64,000 nt of DNA from Tenrec ecaudatus (GCF_050624435.1 NC_134542.1:13971497-14035496), one strand, 5' to 3'. Numbered from the stretch's first letter, positions 35,179 through 48,440 are shown. The notes: generated by a model from the sequence alone, not told the origin. Translations and numbers: made by a program.

Positions 35179-35690
35179 TGTGCTAGTCTGGGTAGACTGG
35201 AGTAACAAATTCATAGACACACTCATATGTGTATAAGAAAGAGCTTTATAAACAAGAGCAGCTGAATATTGAGAAAACATCACAGCCAGTCCAGATCAAG
35301 CCCAGATCATTAGCCCATATGTCCGATACTAATCTATAAAGTCCTCTTGAGACTCACGCAAGACAGGCAATGATGCCGACTGCAGGAAGATCACAGGCCA
35401 GTGGGTGGGACGTCTTGTGGATCCAATGGTGGTGTAAGCATCTCAGTGCTGACAGTGTGTCCATGTGGCTACTCTGGCCCTACAGGTTTGGCTCCATCAG
35501 CCTTTCTCCATGTGTCTTCCTCACAGGGGAGTCTCACAGGGAGTGAGCAAGTGTACTGCCTCCCGTGAGCTGTTTATCTCTGTGGTGCCTCCAAATGAGG
35601 TCATCAAGCTATGACCTGATTGACAGGCTAGACTCCACCCTTTACTCTTAATCCTCTCAAACTGACACCAAATTATGTGACTACCATGCA
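35179..35690 (-). mobile_element. Solo LTR, TGTGGTAG family
   Basis: Reverse copy from TGTGCTAGTCTGGG to CTACCATGCA, inserted in the RTE tail about 35 bases from its end. No clear target duplication. Confidence 0.7.
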
Positions 35691-35904
35691 ACCCCTGGCA
35701 GCCCTATGCACAGCAGAATGAAGAGCTGCCGAGTCCTGTTCCATCCTGGCATTTGTCCGTAGGCCCGAGACCAGTGGTGTAGCCATTGTGTCCATCCCTC
35801 TCCTTGAGGGCCTTCTTTGTTGCCAGCCCTCCACTTTGCCAAGAATAATGTCCTAATATGTCCTATGTACTTAAGATGAAGTCTTGCTATCCTTGCCTCT
35901 GCGG

Positions 35905-36151
35905 TTGAGGTCGGCAAACTACGGCTCTCGAGCCAGATTCAGCTTCTTTCAGTATGTGTATGTGGCTCTGAAGTAAAATCAAAATGAAAACTGAACCTAT
36001 CATAGTTTCATTTATAACAATTTTAAAGAATATTATTCAGAGAATGATGATTTCATTAGTTTGCAAAATATATTTTTGGCTCTTGAATAGGTTTTAGATT
36101 GTTGTGAGGGATACGATAGGCTCTTCTGTCGCAAAATTTTGCCAGCCCCTG
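35905..36151. mobile_element. Non-autonomous hAT element in RTE
   Basis: 247 bp. Left end TTGAGGTCGGCAAAC and right end TTTTGCCAGCCCCTG are inverted copies; the interior has ACGGCTCTCGAGCC, TGTGTATGTGGCTCTGAAG and TTTTTGGCTCTTG. Flanked by CTCTGCGG and CTCTAAGG, an 8-bp duplication with two mismatches. The intact RTE site in related copies reads CTTCTAAGGAGC, which confirms the insertion. Confidence 0.7.
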
Positions 36152-37544
36152 CTCTAAGGAGCTCTCTGGCCTTCCTTCTTACAAAAGAGATCAGTTTTAG
36201 CGATCCACGGTACTTTTAGTGATCCATGGTACTTTCAGTATCCATCTCCAACGCCACAGTTCAAATGCATCAATTCTTCTTTGGTCTTCCTCATAACTTC
36301 CACTTGCATGTGAGGTCATGGAAAACACCACAGCTTGGGTCAGACACACCGTAATTGCCAATGTAACATCCTTACTTTTTACTCTGAAGAGGACTTGTGC
36401 ACTAGATTTACTGAATACCATGTGGTTTTTGAATCCTTGACTACTGCTTCCAGGAGCATTGGTTGTGGATCCAAGCAAGACAAAGTCCTGGACAACTTCC
36501 ATCTTTTCCCCATTCATCATGGTGTTACGTATTGGTACCGTCGTGAGGATTTTTGTCTTCTTTCCCGAAGGCTGCGATCTGTGAGCTTCGTCAGCACATG
36601 CTCCAGGTTCTCCTCCCTTTAGCAAGCAAGACTGTGTCAAATGCATATGGCAGCTTGTTAATAAGTTAATAACCATTTCTTCATATAATCCAGCTGCTCT
36701 GATTATTTGTTTAAAATACAGATTGGATAAGTATTATGAGGATACAACCCTGATTTGCACCCTGACTGATTTTAAAGCAGGTATTTTCCCTTGTTCTCTT
36801 CACACATGTACAGGTTCTACAGGAGCATAGTAAAGTGTTATGGAATTTCCAGGCTTCTTAAGGTTATCTACAGATTATTATGATGCACACAGTCCAACGC
36901 CCTATCACACTCAATAAAACACAAATAATGATCTTTCTGGGAGTCTCTGCTTTCAGCCAAGATCCATCTGACATTAACAATGATATCCCTTGTTCCAGGA
37001 CCCCTCCTGAATCTGGCCTGAAGTGCCGTCAATTCCCTGTCATTGGACTGCTGCAAACATTGTTGGATAATGATCATGAGCAAAATTTTATCTGTGTGTG
37101 ATATCAATGATATTGTTCTGTACTTTGAGCATTCTGTTGGGTCACTTTTCTTTGAAATGGGTGAAAATATGGATCTCTTCCAGTCATTTGGCTAAGTAAC
37201 TGTCTGAATTTTCCTGGCAGAGGTGAGTGCTTCCAGTGTTTCATCAGCTTGTTGAAACATTTCGGTTGATATTCCATCAATGCTGGATGTTTGTTTTTAT
37301 CTGATACTTTCAGTGCATCTTGAATATTTTCCTTCAGCACCATTGATTCTTGCTCACATACCACCTTCTAAAATGGTGAATGTCAACTAGCTCTTTGGGG
37401 TACACGGAAACTCTATTCTTTTCATCTTCTTTGGGCTCTTTGTCTTTGCAGATTTCATTACAAAATTCAGCTTTGTCTTCTTGAGCTGCCCTTTGAAATT
37501 TTTTATTCAGCTCGTTAACTTCATTATTCCATTTGCTAAGCTAC

Positions 37545-38015
37545 TCTGACAGTTAGATAATTTCATGTCAACTTGTTTAATAGGTTAAGGGGATGGAGTC
37601 TAGCCTGTCAATCTGGTCATAGCCAATGAGGCTGTGTGTGGGCATGGTCTTCTCCTGAGAATTCTGGGATCTCCTGTCTTCCTCCCTGGAGGCAGGACAT
37701 ACCTGCTTCGTCTCTGTGCTTCATCTGCCTGGTTACAAGCCACATGGAGCTATGCTGATGGAGCCAGAACCCTGGAGCTGGAGGATCCATGTGGAGACCC
37801 ATGCCAGGAATGAGATGCTTCCTTCACCACTGGATCCATAAGATTTTCCACCCACTGGCCTGTGATTTTCCTGCATTTGATTTCATTGCATGTGTTGCAT
37901 GAGTCTGAAGAGGAATTTATAGACTGATATTAGACATATTGGACATAATATCAGACTTATGGGCTGGGCTGGGATATTTTCTTAAGATACAATTACTCTT
38001 TGATATAAAATTCTG

Positions 38016-38059
<44 letters not shown>

Positions 38060-38094
38060 TGGATTTGTTTCTCTAGTCAACCCAGACTAACACA
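37545..38094 (+). mobile_element. Solo LTR with perfect 5-bp duplication
   Basis: Forward copy of 550 bp in RTE, ending ACTAACACA. Flanks are GCTAC on both sides (37540-37544 and 38095-38099). Contains a (TA)n run of about 40 bases at 38018-38058. Confidence 0.8.
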
Positions 38095-38261
38095 GCTACC
38101 CTTGAATAAGAGCAAATTTTAGTCACTTGTGATGTCCACTTTGATTTGGTTTTTCCTTTCCTGTCTTTTAAAGGACTTTTTGCTTTCTACGTGAATGATG
38201 TTCTTGATGTGCTCCCGAAGCTCATCAGCTCTCCGGTCGTTTGCACTATATGCATCAATCT

Positions 38262-38363
38262 GTTCTTTTTTTAAATTGTTTTATTAGGGGCTCATATAAC
38301 TCTTATCACAGTCCATACATACATCAATTGTGTAAGCACATTTGTACATTCATTGCCTTTGTT
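38262..38363 (-). mobile_element. Short L1-type 3' end in RTE
   Basis: About 100 bases of the L1-type tail (TTGTTTTATTAGGGGCTCAT), with TCTGTTCT / TTGTTCTC as likely flanking repeats. Confidence 0.65.
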
Positions 38364-38654
38364 CTCAACCTTGAGGTGGCAGAGATTCAAGATTATTCTC
38401 TTGGATCTTGGGGACTTGTTTCCATTTTCTTTACCTTTATGCTGACCTTAAAAATCAACAATTAATGGTCTGTTCCACAGTCAGCCTCTGATCTGGTTTT
38501 ACTGTGGATATTGAGCTTTCCCATCATGTCCTCCCACAGATGTAGGCAATTTGATTTTTGTGTATTCCATCTGGGAAAGTTCTGTGTATAAGTTGCCTTT
38601 TGTGTTGTTCCAAAGGTATTTGCGATGAAGAAATTATTGGATATGCAAAATTCT

Positions 38655-38738
38655 TTTAAAATCATTTTATTGGGGGATCATATGACTCTTATCATCATCT
38701 ATGCATCCATCCATTGGATCAATCACCTTTGTAAGATT
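38655..38738 (-). mobile_element. Very short L1-type 3' end with target duplication
   Basis: 84 bases of the tail (ATCATTTTATTGGGGGATCA). Flanked by TGCAAAATTCT (38644-38654) and TGCAGAATTCT (38739-38749). Confidence 0.8.
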
Positions 38739-39019
38739 TGCAGAATTCTGTCCTGTGATATCTAGCCTTTCCATCACAGAGTAAGTATTCTCCACATATG
38801 GTTCCTTCCTCCTTGTTTCGAACTTCTGCATTCTAATCACCAATTACTATCACCGCATCTTGATTGCACGTTTGATCTCTTTCCAACTGAAGTTGTTGGG
38901 AGAAATCTTCAAATTTCTTTTGTGGTCGGTGTATAAATTTGAGTAATAGTTGTATTGGAGGGCTTCCTTGAAGGTGGATCAATATAATCCGATCACAGCG
39001 AGCATTGTGTTTCATGATA

Positions 39020-39340
39020 AGTTTAGCAGCATATTTGCCTAAGGAAATACATTAATTTTTTTGACTGTTGCTTTCATGAGTATTGTTTGTGGATCAATGC
39101 AAGATGAAACCATCACCAACTTCACACTTGTGTCTCTATGTCATTTTCAATTGAGCTGATTGGAAGGATTTTTGTTTTCTTTTAAATGAGTTGTAGCCAT
39201 TTTTGGAGGCGATCTTCCATCATCTTCTTTGGCAAGTGTTTGAAAGCCTCATTGATCTCAGCAAATAAAGTTGTGTGCTCTGGATATAAGAAGTCGTTAA
39301 TAAATAGGTTGTTAATAAACATTTCTCAAATCCTGATGAC
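39020..39340 (-). mobile_element. RTE fragment at the left edge of block A copy 2
   Basis: Jumps from the endonuclease side of the preceding RTE to GCAGCATATTTGCCTAAGG, a point near the RT C-terminus. From here it runs parallel to 4296-4600, including the stop of RTE homology near 39330. Confidence 0.7.
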
Positions 39341-39909
39341 TTAGCAAAGTAGAGAAAATCTAAATGATTTGGATGGAGCAAAGCTCTCAGAATTTTTGTG
39401 TGCTGATAAGGTAAGATTCAAGATAAACAGAAAGAACTACACATGTCCATTAATCAGAAAGAGAAGGTAGAATATACAAAGTGTGGGGTACATATAAAGT
39501 ACACTATTTGCTTACTATGGATCTTATATTTTAAAAAATCATAATCAAATGATATGAGGTAATTTCGTTTTGTGAATTTAATTACTTATGAAAATAATTT
39601 ATTTTTCTATGGACTCTGAAGAAGTATCAACCAACAAAACAGTTCCTCCCTTTGAATACAAATCGTTTCCACATTATCCATCTTATGCCTTCTATATCCT
39701 GAAATTAGTATAGGGTAATCTCAGTGATCTCTTTCTTAAATTGAATAAATGTTTACTCCACTGCAAAATAAATGGCTCTTTACTATGCTAATGTGATATT
39801 TACAGAAGTCTTCATCATGGTTTTCCAGCCCAAAGCTTCTAGAAGCTTTAAGATTTCATCGATGAAGGTCAGCATTTTAACACACAAACTTTAATATTTA
39901 GAAAAGTGG
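39340..39909. repeat. Block A, copy 2, left part
   Basis: Collinear with 4600-5180 (see that entry). Interrupted at 39910 by an L1-type element; resumes at 42266. Confidence 0.7.
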
Positions 39910-42265
<2,356 letters not shown>

Positions 42266-42697
42266 AGACAAAGCACCCACTGAGCAGAATTCTTTACAGT
42301 GCTACTGTACCAAACATTGATTTTTCAGTGTGAGTCACTGATGGCCAAGATTGAATCTTACGGTGTTCAGCTATTTGATCATTGGTATAACAAAAAATAA
42401 TATTTATTTAAAATTATGTTCTACTTGATATTTTCTTATGGCTACATACTTGTATTTTATATTAATCACTGTTAAGTTAATGAATAACTTCCTGTTTTCA
42501 ACTCAGATCTTTATTTTATGATTACACCTTTTAGATTCATGCTCTTAAATAAATTTTTAGGCCTGAATCTTGTTTGTATGATTGATCAATTTCAGACAGA
42601 AGTAGTTGCATGAGTCTTAAAATTCTTCATTTTTGGCTTTATTGGTTGGTTTGTCAATTTGAAAACAGTCATATTATCTGGATTATAAATGTCCTTG
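42266..42697. repeat. Block A, copy 2, right part
   Basis: Collinear with 5495-5930: AGCAGAATTCTTTACAGTG, GTGTTCAGCTATTTGATCATTGG and the RTE-like end ATTGATCAATTTCAGACAG at 42580. It is broken at 42712 by the L1. Confidence 0.7.
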
Positions 42698-42711
42698 ATT
42701 TACAGGACTTT

Positions 42712-44480
42712 AAAAATCATTTTATTAAGGCTCATACAACTCTTATCACAATCCATACATACATTAATTGTGTAAAGCACATCTGTACATTCATTGCCTT
42801 CATCATTCTCAAAATATTTGCTCTCCACTTACACCCTTGGCACCAGGTCCTCATTTTCTCCCTCCCCCACACTCCCCTCTCCCTCGTGAACTCTTGATAA
42901 TTTATAAATTATTATTTTGTCATATCTTTCCCTGTCCAACGTCTCCCTTCACCCCCTTTTCGGTTGTCCGTTCCCCAGGGAGGAGGTCACATGTAGATCC
43001 TTGTAATTGGTTCTCTCTTTCCAACCCACTCTCCCTCTCCCCTCCCAGGATCGCCACGCACACCCCTGGTCCTGAAGGTATCATCAGGCCTGGATTCCCG
43101 GTTTTTCCAGTTCCTATCTGTACCAGTGTACATCCTCTGGTCTAGCCAGACTTGCAAGGTAGAATTTGGATCATGATAGTGTGGGGCTGGGGGGGGGGGG
43201 GGAGAAGCATTTAGGAACTAGAGGAAAGTTGTATTTTTCATCGTTGCTACATTGCATCTTGACTGGCTCATCTCCTCCCCTAGACCCCTCTGCAAGGGGA
43301 TCTCCAGTAGCCAACAAATGGGCTTTGGGTCTCCACTCTGCAGTCCCACCCTCATTCACTATGGTAAGATATTTTTTGTTCTGATGATGCCTTATACCTG
43401 ATCCCTTCGATACCACGTGATCACATAGGCTGGTGTGCTTCTTCCATGTGGGCTTTGTTGCTTCTGAGCTAGATGGCCACTTGTTTACCTTCAAGCCTTT
43501 AAGACCCCAGATGCTATACCTTTTGATAGCCGGGCACCATCAGCTTTCTTCGCCACATTTGCTTATGCACCCATTTGTCTTCAGTGATCATATCATGGAG
43601 GTGTGCACCCAATGATATTTTTGTTCTTTGATGCCTGATAATGGATCCCTTCAGCACCTCATGATCATACAGGCTGATGTGTTCTTCCATGTGGACTTTG
43701 TTGCTTCTGAGCTAGATAGCCGCTTGTTTACCCTCAAGCTTTTAAGACACCAGACGCTGTATCTTTTGATAACCGGGCATCATCAGGTTTCTTCACTACA
43801 TTTGCTTATTCACCCACAATCTTTGGCGATTGTGTCAGGAAGGTGAGCATCATAAAATGCCAATTTAATAGAAGGAAGTATTCTTGCATTAAGGGAGTAC
43901 TTGAGTGGAGGCCCAATGCCCTTCTGCTACCTTAATACTAAACCTGTAATATAGGCACATAGATCTGTTTCCCCATCCTCATATATAAATATATTTGCAT
44001 ATGTACAAGTCTTTATCTAGACCTCTATTAATGTCCTTTGCCTCCCAGATCTTTCCTCTATTTCATGCTCAGTCCCCACCTGGGTTTCAGCAATTCCTCT
44101 TGATTACATTACCCTTGAACATTCCCTACCAGATTTCCCACACCCACCTCACCACCAATTTGGATCACTTGTTCCCTTGTCCCTGGGTTTGTTAACACCA
44201 CTTCCTTTCCCCCCACCTCACCCTATCCTGTGTCTCCCCAAAACTGTCGGTCTCATTTTCTCCTCCAGATTGTTCATCCAGCCTATCTTATTTAGACAGA
44301 TCTATGGAGATAATAATGCACAAAAACAAGACAGAGCAAAACCAAGCCACAATATACAAGAAAACAACAACAACAACAAACCACTGACAACAAAATAGAA
44401 CAAGAAAGAAAAGCTTGTAGTTAGTTCAAGGATCGTTTGTTAGCCTTTAGGAGTGTTTTCCAGATCAAATCCAGGGATGC
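42712..44480 (-). mobile_element. L1-type element, 3' part (antisense)
   Basis: Antisense run from the 3' end (AATCATTTTATTAAGGCTCA) to GTGTTTTCCAG at 44455. The internal segment appears twice (43390-43620 and 43625-43860). Joins at about 44480 to the inverted remainder. Left target-site copy GATTTACAGGAC at 42697. Confidence 0.85.
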
Positions 44481-45141
44481 ACATGGTAGACAACTGGGGA
44501 GGAGGTGGGAAAAGGGAAAAAATAATGAAAATAAGGAAGAAATGGGTAGTGGGGGCACAGGGCACTAACCCACCCAAGGGGAGGGTATTATTTAAATCTC
44601 CACAGGGAAAGAGGGACCAGATTCAACCCAGTGCCCCAAGTTGTGAATGCAACATTCCTGTATGGAGTAGGGAACCAGTGGAGAGGGTGGGGGGCTGCCC
44701 CCAGTACCAAATACTAAGTGCACACCTGCCCCTCCCCCCAGAAGAATTTGTTTCATAGGACAGCATTGAATCTGCAGTTCCAGGAGAGGGACATATGTGA
44801 TCAGAGCACACGGGAGCAGATGAAGGGGGAGTAAGAGAGAGTGCAGCACATCCTGGCCCACCAGGCCTTGAGGACGATGACCCCAATTAGAGCAGCCAGT
44901 CCACAGAGAGGACCACATGGCCAGCCCCATTATGAGACATGACATCCCTCACTGACCTATGGCCCTGCGGGGGACAGACCCGGAGACACAGTGTGGGAAT
45001 TGTGCCCAACCTGATCCTGCCACAAAGCCAAAGCACTGGGGAAGTGCAGTGGAACAGCAAGGGAATGGAGCAGCAAGGTCCCCAGGGAATGCTGAAGGTG
45101 GACTTTGGGGCCAGGGCATGGTGCCCCAAAAGGCTGGACTG
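44480..45141 (+). mobile_element. L1-type element, inverted 5' part (twin priming)
   Basis: Forward text parallel to 39930-40340, ending at GGTGCCCCAAAAGGCTGGACTGG, the exact family position where the antisense part stops. It extends the family about 270 bases further 5' than 39910. Right target-site copy GATTTATAGGAC at 45142. Confidence 0.85.
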
Positions 45142-45199
45142 GATTTATAGGACATTTTTGTATAGAGGAAGCATCTTTGAAAATGAAATAATCTTTTTT

Positions 45200-45765
45200 T
45201 AACTTAATTTTCTTACGACTGAGAAAAGATTCATATTGGACTCTGAGCAGCTAGAGCAACAAACTAGAAAGAATGGAAAGCATCATTAGAACAATTAATT
45301 GGGTTTTCTTAGTATCTTGGAAACAATTAAATTACTGACATTTTAGCTTTTCGAAAATAGGCTCCTCACTGAGTCAGGGTAATAATTGATACTTGTGGTT
45401 CAGTTCAGTATATGGAGAAACTCAGCATATGGGTCATAACCAATATTGAAGCTCATTCACAGTGGTGACAAGAGAAAATGACATCACTAAAATTAGGCAA
45501 ATGCTAGCAATTATTGCTAGTTCCTGAAATTATGAGTCATTGACACCAATATTATGCTAATTAAACTTTCAAATTGGACCTGGTGTAAATATTCCACATA
45601 CTTTGAAAATATACATTTTAACTTCATTGTTCAGTTGATGTTAAGGAGCAGAGTGAGTTTATATTTTACTTCCAAATTGAAATAAGCAAAGAAAATGAGT
45701 TTCACCCCAAATAAGTGGGTTATATTGGTGGCTTTTATGGAGTTTTCCTTTACAGTGTGATTGAA
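45200..45765. repeat. Block C, copy 1 (paralogous with 55321-55885)
   Basis: Begins right after the twin-primed L1. Collinear words: CTTAATTTTCTTACGACTG / CTTAATGTTCTTAAAACTG, GCATCATTA, AGTGACAAGAGxAA, ACTAAAAT, AGCAAAGAAAA, AAATAAGTGGGTTA. Identity about two thirds by eye. No known element. Confidence 0.55.
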
Positions 45766-45999
45766 AATAAAACATCCTGGCCTGTTTGTTGCTTCATGGA
45801 CTGCAGTGTACCAATCCAAGCAAAACTTGACTTTTTGGTGATGGCAGCCTTGCTGTACGGTGTTAAAATGCTCCGCCGTCAACAGAAAGGTTCTCAAACC
45901 CAGTCACTGCTCCATAAGAGAGGAACGGGGTACTTGGCTCCACAGACTTCCAACCCTGGGAACCTTAGGGGCTGTTCTCTATCTTCAGAATCAACATAA

Positions 46000-46170
46000 A
46001 CAAGTGCCTTGGTGACACAAGCAATGCAGTCTTGCTGTTTTTCTTCTTACTGTTGTTTGGAAAGAAAACAACAACGACACCCAAACACAGCCATTAGAGG
46101 CCTGTGGATCACACTTCTGCTCTGGTATTGGTAAGATCACGATGGAATTGAGTTGACTGGGCATCACCTA
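46000..46170 (+). mobile_element. Degenerate AfroSINE
   Basis: GTGCCTTGGTGACACAAGC head and GATGGAATTGAGTTGACTGGGCATCACC tail, with the middle poorly preserved. The stretch from 45766 to 45999 is unassigned. Confidence 0.45.
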
Positions 46171-46182
46171 GGTAGGTTTTTT

Positions 46183-46332
46183 ATGGTGTGTGTGTGTGTG
46201 TGTGCGTGTGTGTGTGTGCGTGCGTGTGTGTGTGCGTGTGTGTGCGTGCGTGCGTGTGTGTGCGTGCGTGCGTGTGTGTGCGTGCGTGCGTGTGTGTGTG
46301 TGTGCGTGCGTGCGTGCGTGTGTGTGTGTGTA
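46183..46332. repeat. (GT)n/(GTGC)n microsatellite
   Basis: About 150 bases of alternating purine-pyrimidine GT with regular GC interruptions (GTGCGTGC). Such tracts can adopt Z-DNA. Cys-rich and His-Thr-rich frames over it are artefacts. Confidence 0.95.
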
Positions 46333-46387
46333 ACAAGGTGACTTCAGACAGCAGGACAAAGTCAGGATCTTTTCATTGTACTATCTT

Positions 46388-46456
46388 TTGTTAGGCTGGG
46401 TTGACTAGAAGAACAAACTGAGTGACAGTCATGAATGTGTAAGAAAGAGCTTTAGA
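46388..46456 (-). mobile_element. LTR, left part
   Basis: Family start TGTTAGGCTGGGTTGACTAG to AGAAAGAGCTTTAGA. Interrupted by a DNA transposon and resumed at 47318. Confidence 0.75.
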
Positions 46457-47317
46457 CAGTAGAACCATGGTACTCAGCCCCATCAGTACTCGACATAATT
46501 GGATCTTGATGTGAAATGTCAAAAAAATTTTGCTTCAGAGCTTGAACAAAACATCGGAATCCACCCAAACACACGTGATTTTTGTAAACAAAAGTAGTTT
46601 GTGTGTTTTGGTTACTCAGTGTTAGTTGGCGTTGTTAGTATGCATTGTTTAAACCTTTTATGGCTGTTTTTCAAGCGTTTTGCAATCGTTTTTGTGGCTT
46701 TTGGTACTGTTTTTAGGTAAAAAATTTGGGTCCTTAGAAAGAGTTTTTGAAAAGAATTATCATGATAAGGAACTGGTTAACCAAGTTATCAATATTGTTG
46801 ATGATAATTTAGTAAACCCTTTTAGAAAACAGTTAAGGAAACGCCAACAGTAGACCACATTAGGCAGATTTTTTTTTCTTTTTAGAGAAAGCCAGCCAGG
46901 TCCTAGTGAAAAAAGGCAAAGAAGAGAAAAAAATGAAAAGCAGCTACTGGTTGATTTTATGGAAGGGGGTTCCCCTTCCAAACTACAACTCTTTCTCCAT
47001 CCCTCCTCTCCACATCCATGTCCACAGATCCAGATCCTCATCAATCTCAAGGTATGGCCCATACTGCATTTGTTAAAAACTTTTAATGTTGTGTTTCTTA
47101 TTTAAATTATACTATTTAACTCTGAATTTATTTACTTTAAAGTGTTTGTGTAAAATTTTTCATATAAAGGCAAGGTTAAAGTAAAAACTTGGTGGTTGAG
47201 AATGCATTCATCCATTTTCAGTTATTTCTTATGGGAAAATTTGATTTGGAACTCGACTGCATCGCCTTTCTACACTCCTTGAGGAGCAGATTAGCATCGA
47301 GGTCTGGGGTTCTATTG
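46457..47317 (+). mobile_element. Tigger/pogo-like DNA transposon, decayed
   Basis: 861 bp between inverted ends CAGTAGAACC and GGTTCTATTG. A second inverted pair lies inward (TACTCGACATAATTGGATC and GTTCCAAATCAAATTTTCC on the opposite strand). The plus strand near 46730-46860 reads FEKNYHDKELVNQVINIVDD and then RKRQQ, followed by a stop and TTLGRFF. This resembles the C-terminal end of Tigger transposases. Much of the transposase gene is missing, so the copy is internally deleted. Confidence 0.6.
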
Positions 47318-47672
47318 TATTTCAGGAAAACATCGCACCCTAGTCCACAAGTCTGATACTAGTCCATAAGGCCCAATTCAGACCCTTGAAGCCACATGCA
47401 ATGAAACAGAATGCAGCAATATCAGAGGCCAGTGGGTGGGTGCCAAGTCTTTTGGATGCAATGGTGGTGGTCCCATGTCCAGGGCTCTGGCCACCCTCAG
47501 GGTCTGCCAGCAGGAAGGTGAAGGCAGAGAGATGGGGAAGGTTCCCAGGGTCCTCCTTAGGAGGAGGCCACCCCCACAAAGAGGCATCATCAGGCTGTGA
47601 CCTGTTTGACAGAGTAGACTCCACCATACACTTTTATATCTTTGAGTTGACAAGAAATTATGGAACTACCAC
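47318..47672 (-). mobile_element. LTR, right part
   Basis: Continues the family (GGAAAACATCGCACCC, TGGAACTACCACG). The L1-type copy follows directly at 47673. Confidence 0.75.
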
Positions 47673-48178
47673 GTATCTCAACTTTCCTCTAGTTCTTAAG
47701 TCCTTTCTCCCCTCCCACTATCATGATCCCAATTCTACCTTGCAAATCTGGCTGGACTGGAGGATGTACACTGGTAGAGATAGGAACTGGAAACACAGGG
47801 AATCCAGGACAGATGAACTCCTCAGGGCCAGTGGTGAGAATGGTGATACTGGGAGGACGGTGAGGGAGAAAGGGGGAACCGATTACAAGGATCTACATAT
47901 GCCCTGGGGGGCAGACAGTGGAGAAGTGGGTGAAGGGAGATGTCGGATGGTGTAAGATACGACAAAATAATTATTTATAAATTATCAAGGGTTCATGGGG
48001 GTAGGGAGCAGGTAGGGAGGGGAAAAATGAGAAGCAGATACCAAAGGCTCAAGTAGAAAGCAAATGTTTTGAGAGTGATGAGGGAAACAAATGTACAAAA
48101 GTGCTTGACACAATGGATGTATGTATGGATTGTGATAAGAGTTGTATGAGGCCCCAATAAAATGATTTAATTAAAAAA
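47673..48178 (+). mobile_element. L1-type 3' end
   Basis: Forward copy of about 500 bases starting TATCTCAACTTTCCTCTAG and ending CCCCAATAAAATGATTTAAT. It sits at the end of the LTR. Confidence 0.8.
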
Positions 48179-48240
48179 TCTAAAAAAATTACTTGAGTAA
48201 AATTTAAGAAGACTAAAGGAAAGAAAAGACACAAGGGCAC

Positions 48241-48440
48241 ACACAGTAAAACCTCCCTGGCATTGAGTCGATGCCGACTCATAGCAGCCCTGCCAGACAG
48301 GGTACCCTGCTGCTGTGAGTTGCCGAGACTGTAACTCTTTACAAGCCCAGAAAGCCCCATCTTTCTGCCAAGGAGCTGCTGGTGTTTAGAACTGCCCACT
48401 TGGCATTTGGCAGCCTAATGTGGAACTGCTATGACCTTCG
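48241..48440 (-). mobile_element. AfroSINE
   Basis: Reverse copy: GAGTCGATGCCGACTCATAGC, GAGACTGTAACTCTTTACAAG, AAAGCCCCATCTTTC, then the tRNA-like head. Among the best-preserved SINEs here. The stretch 48440-48900 after it has no assignment apart from an (AGC)n run at 48757. Confidence 0.85.

Larger units (their letters stand above)
35145..39020 (-). mobile_element. RTE LINE, near-complete span, five nested insertions
   Basis: Longest RTE in the window. In reverse it starts at the tail (TTGTTGTTAGGTGCCACTC) and runs to the endonuclease zone at 39005. Minus-strand translations show the C-terminal block RRIDAFELWRWRWILKVPW (near 36240), the GSTTNAPGSSSQG block (36480) and RT core words RFRRGPGTRDIIVNVRWI (36990). 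The place of the first catalytic aspartate reads CFIECDRALD, so it is mutated. Stops occur throughout. It carries an LTR (35179), a hAT element (35905), a second LTR (37545) and two L1 tips (38262, 38655). Confidence 0.85.

Noticed and set aside
46153-46394. Cysteine-valine and histidine-threonine repeat proteins on both strands
   Set aside because: Translation of the GT/GC microsatellite.
47386-47955. 189-codon plus-strand frame, the longest
   Set aside because: Runs across an LTR and the adjoining L1-type end, so it is a chance join of two repeats.
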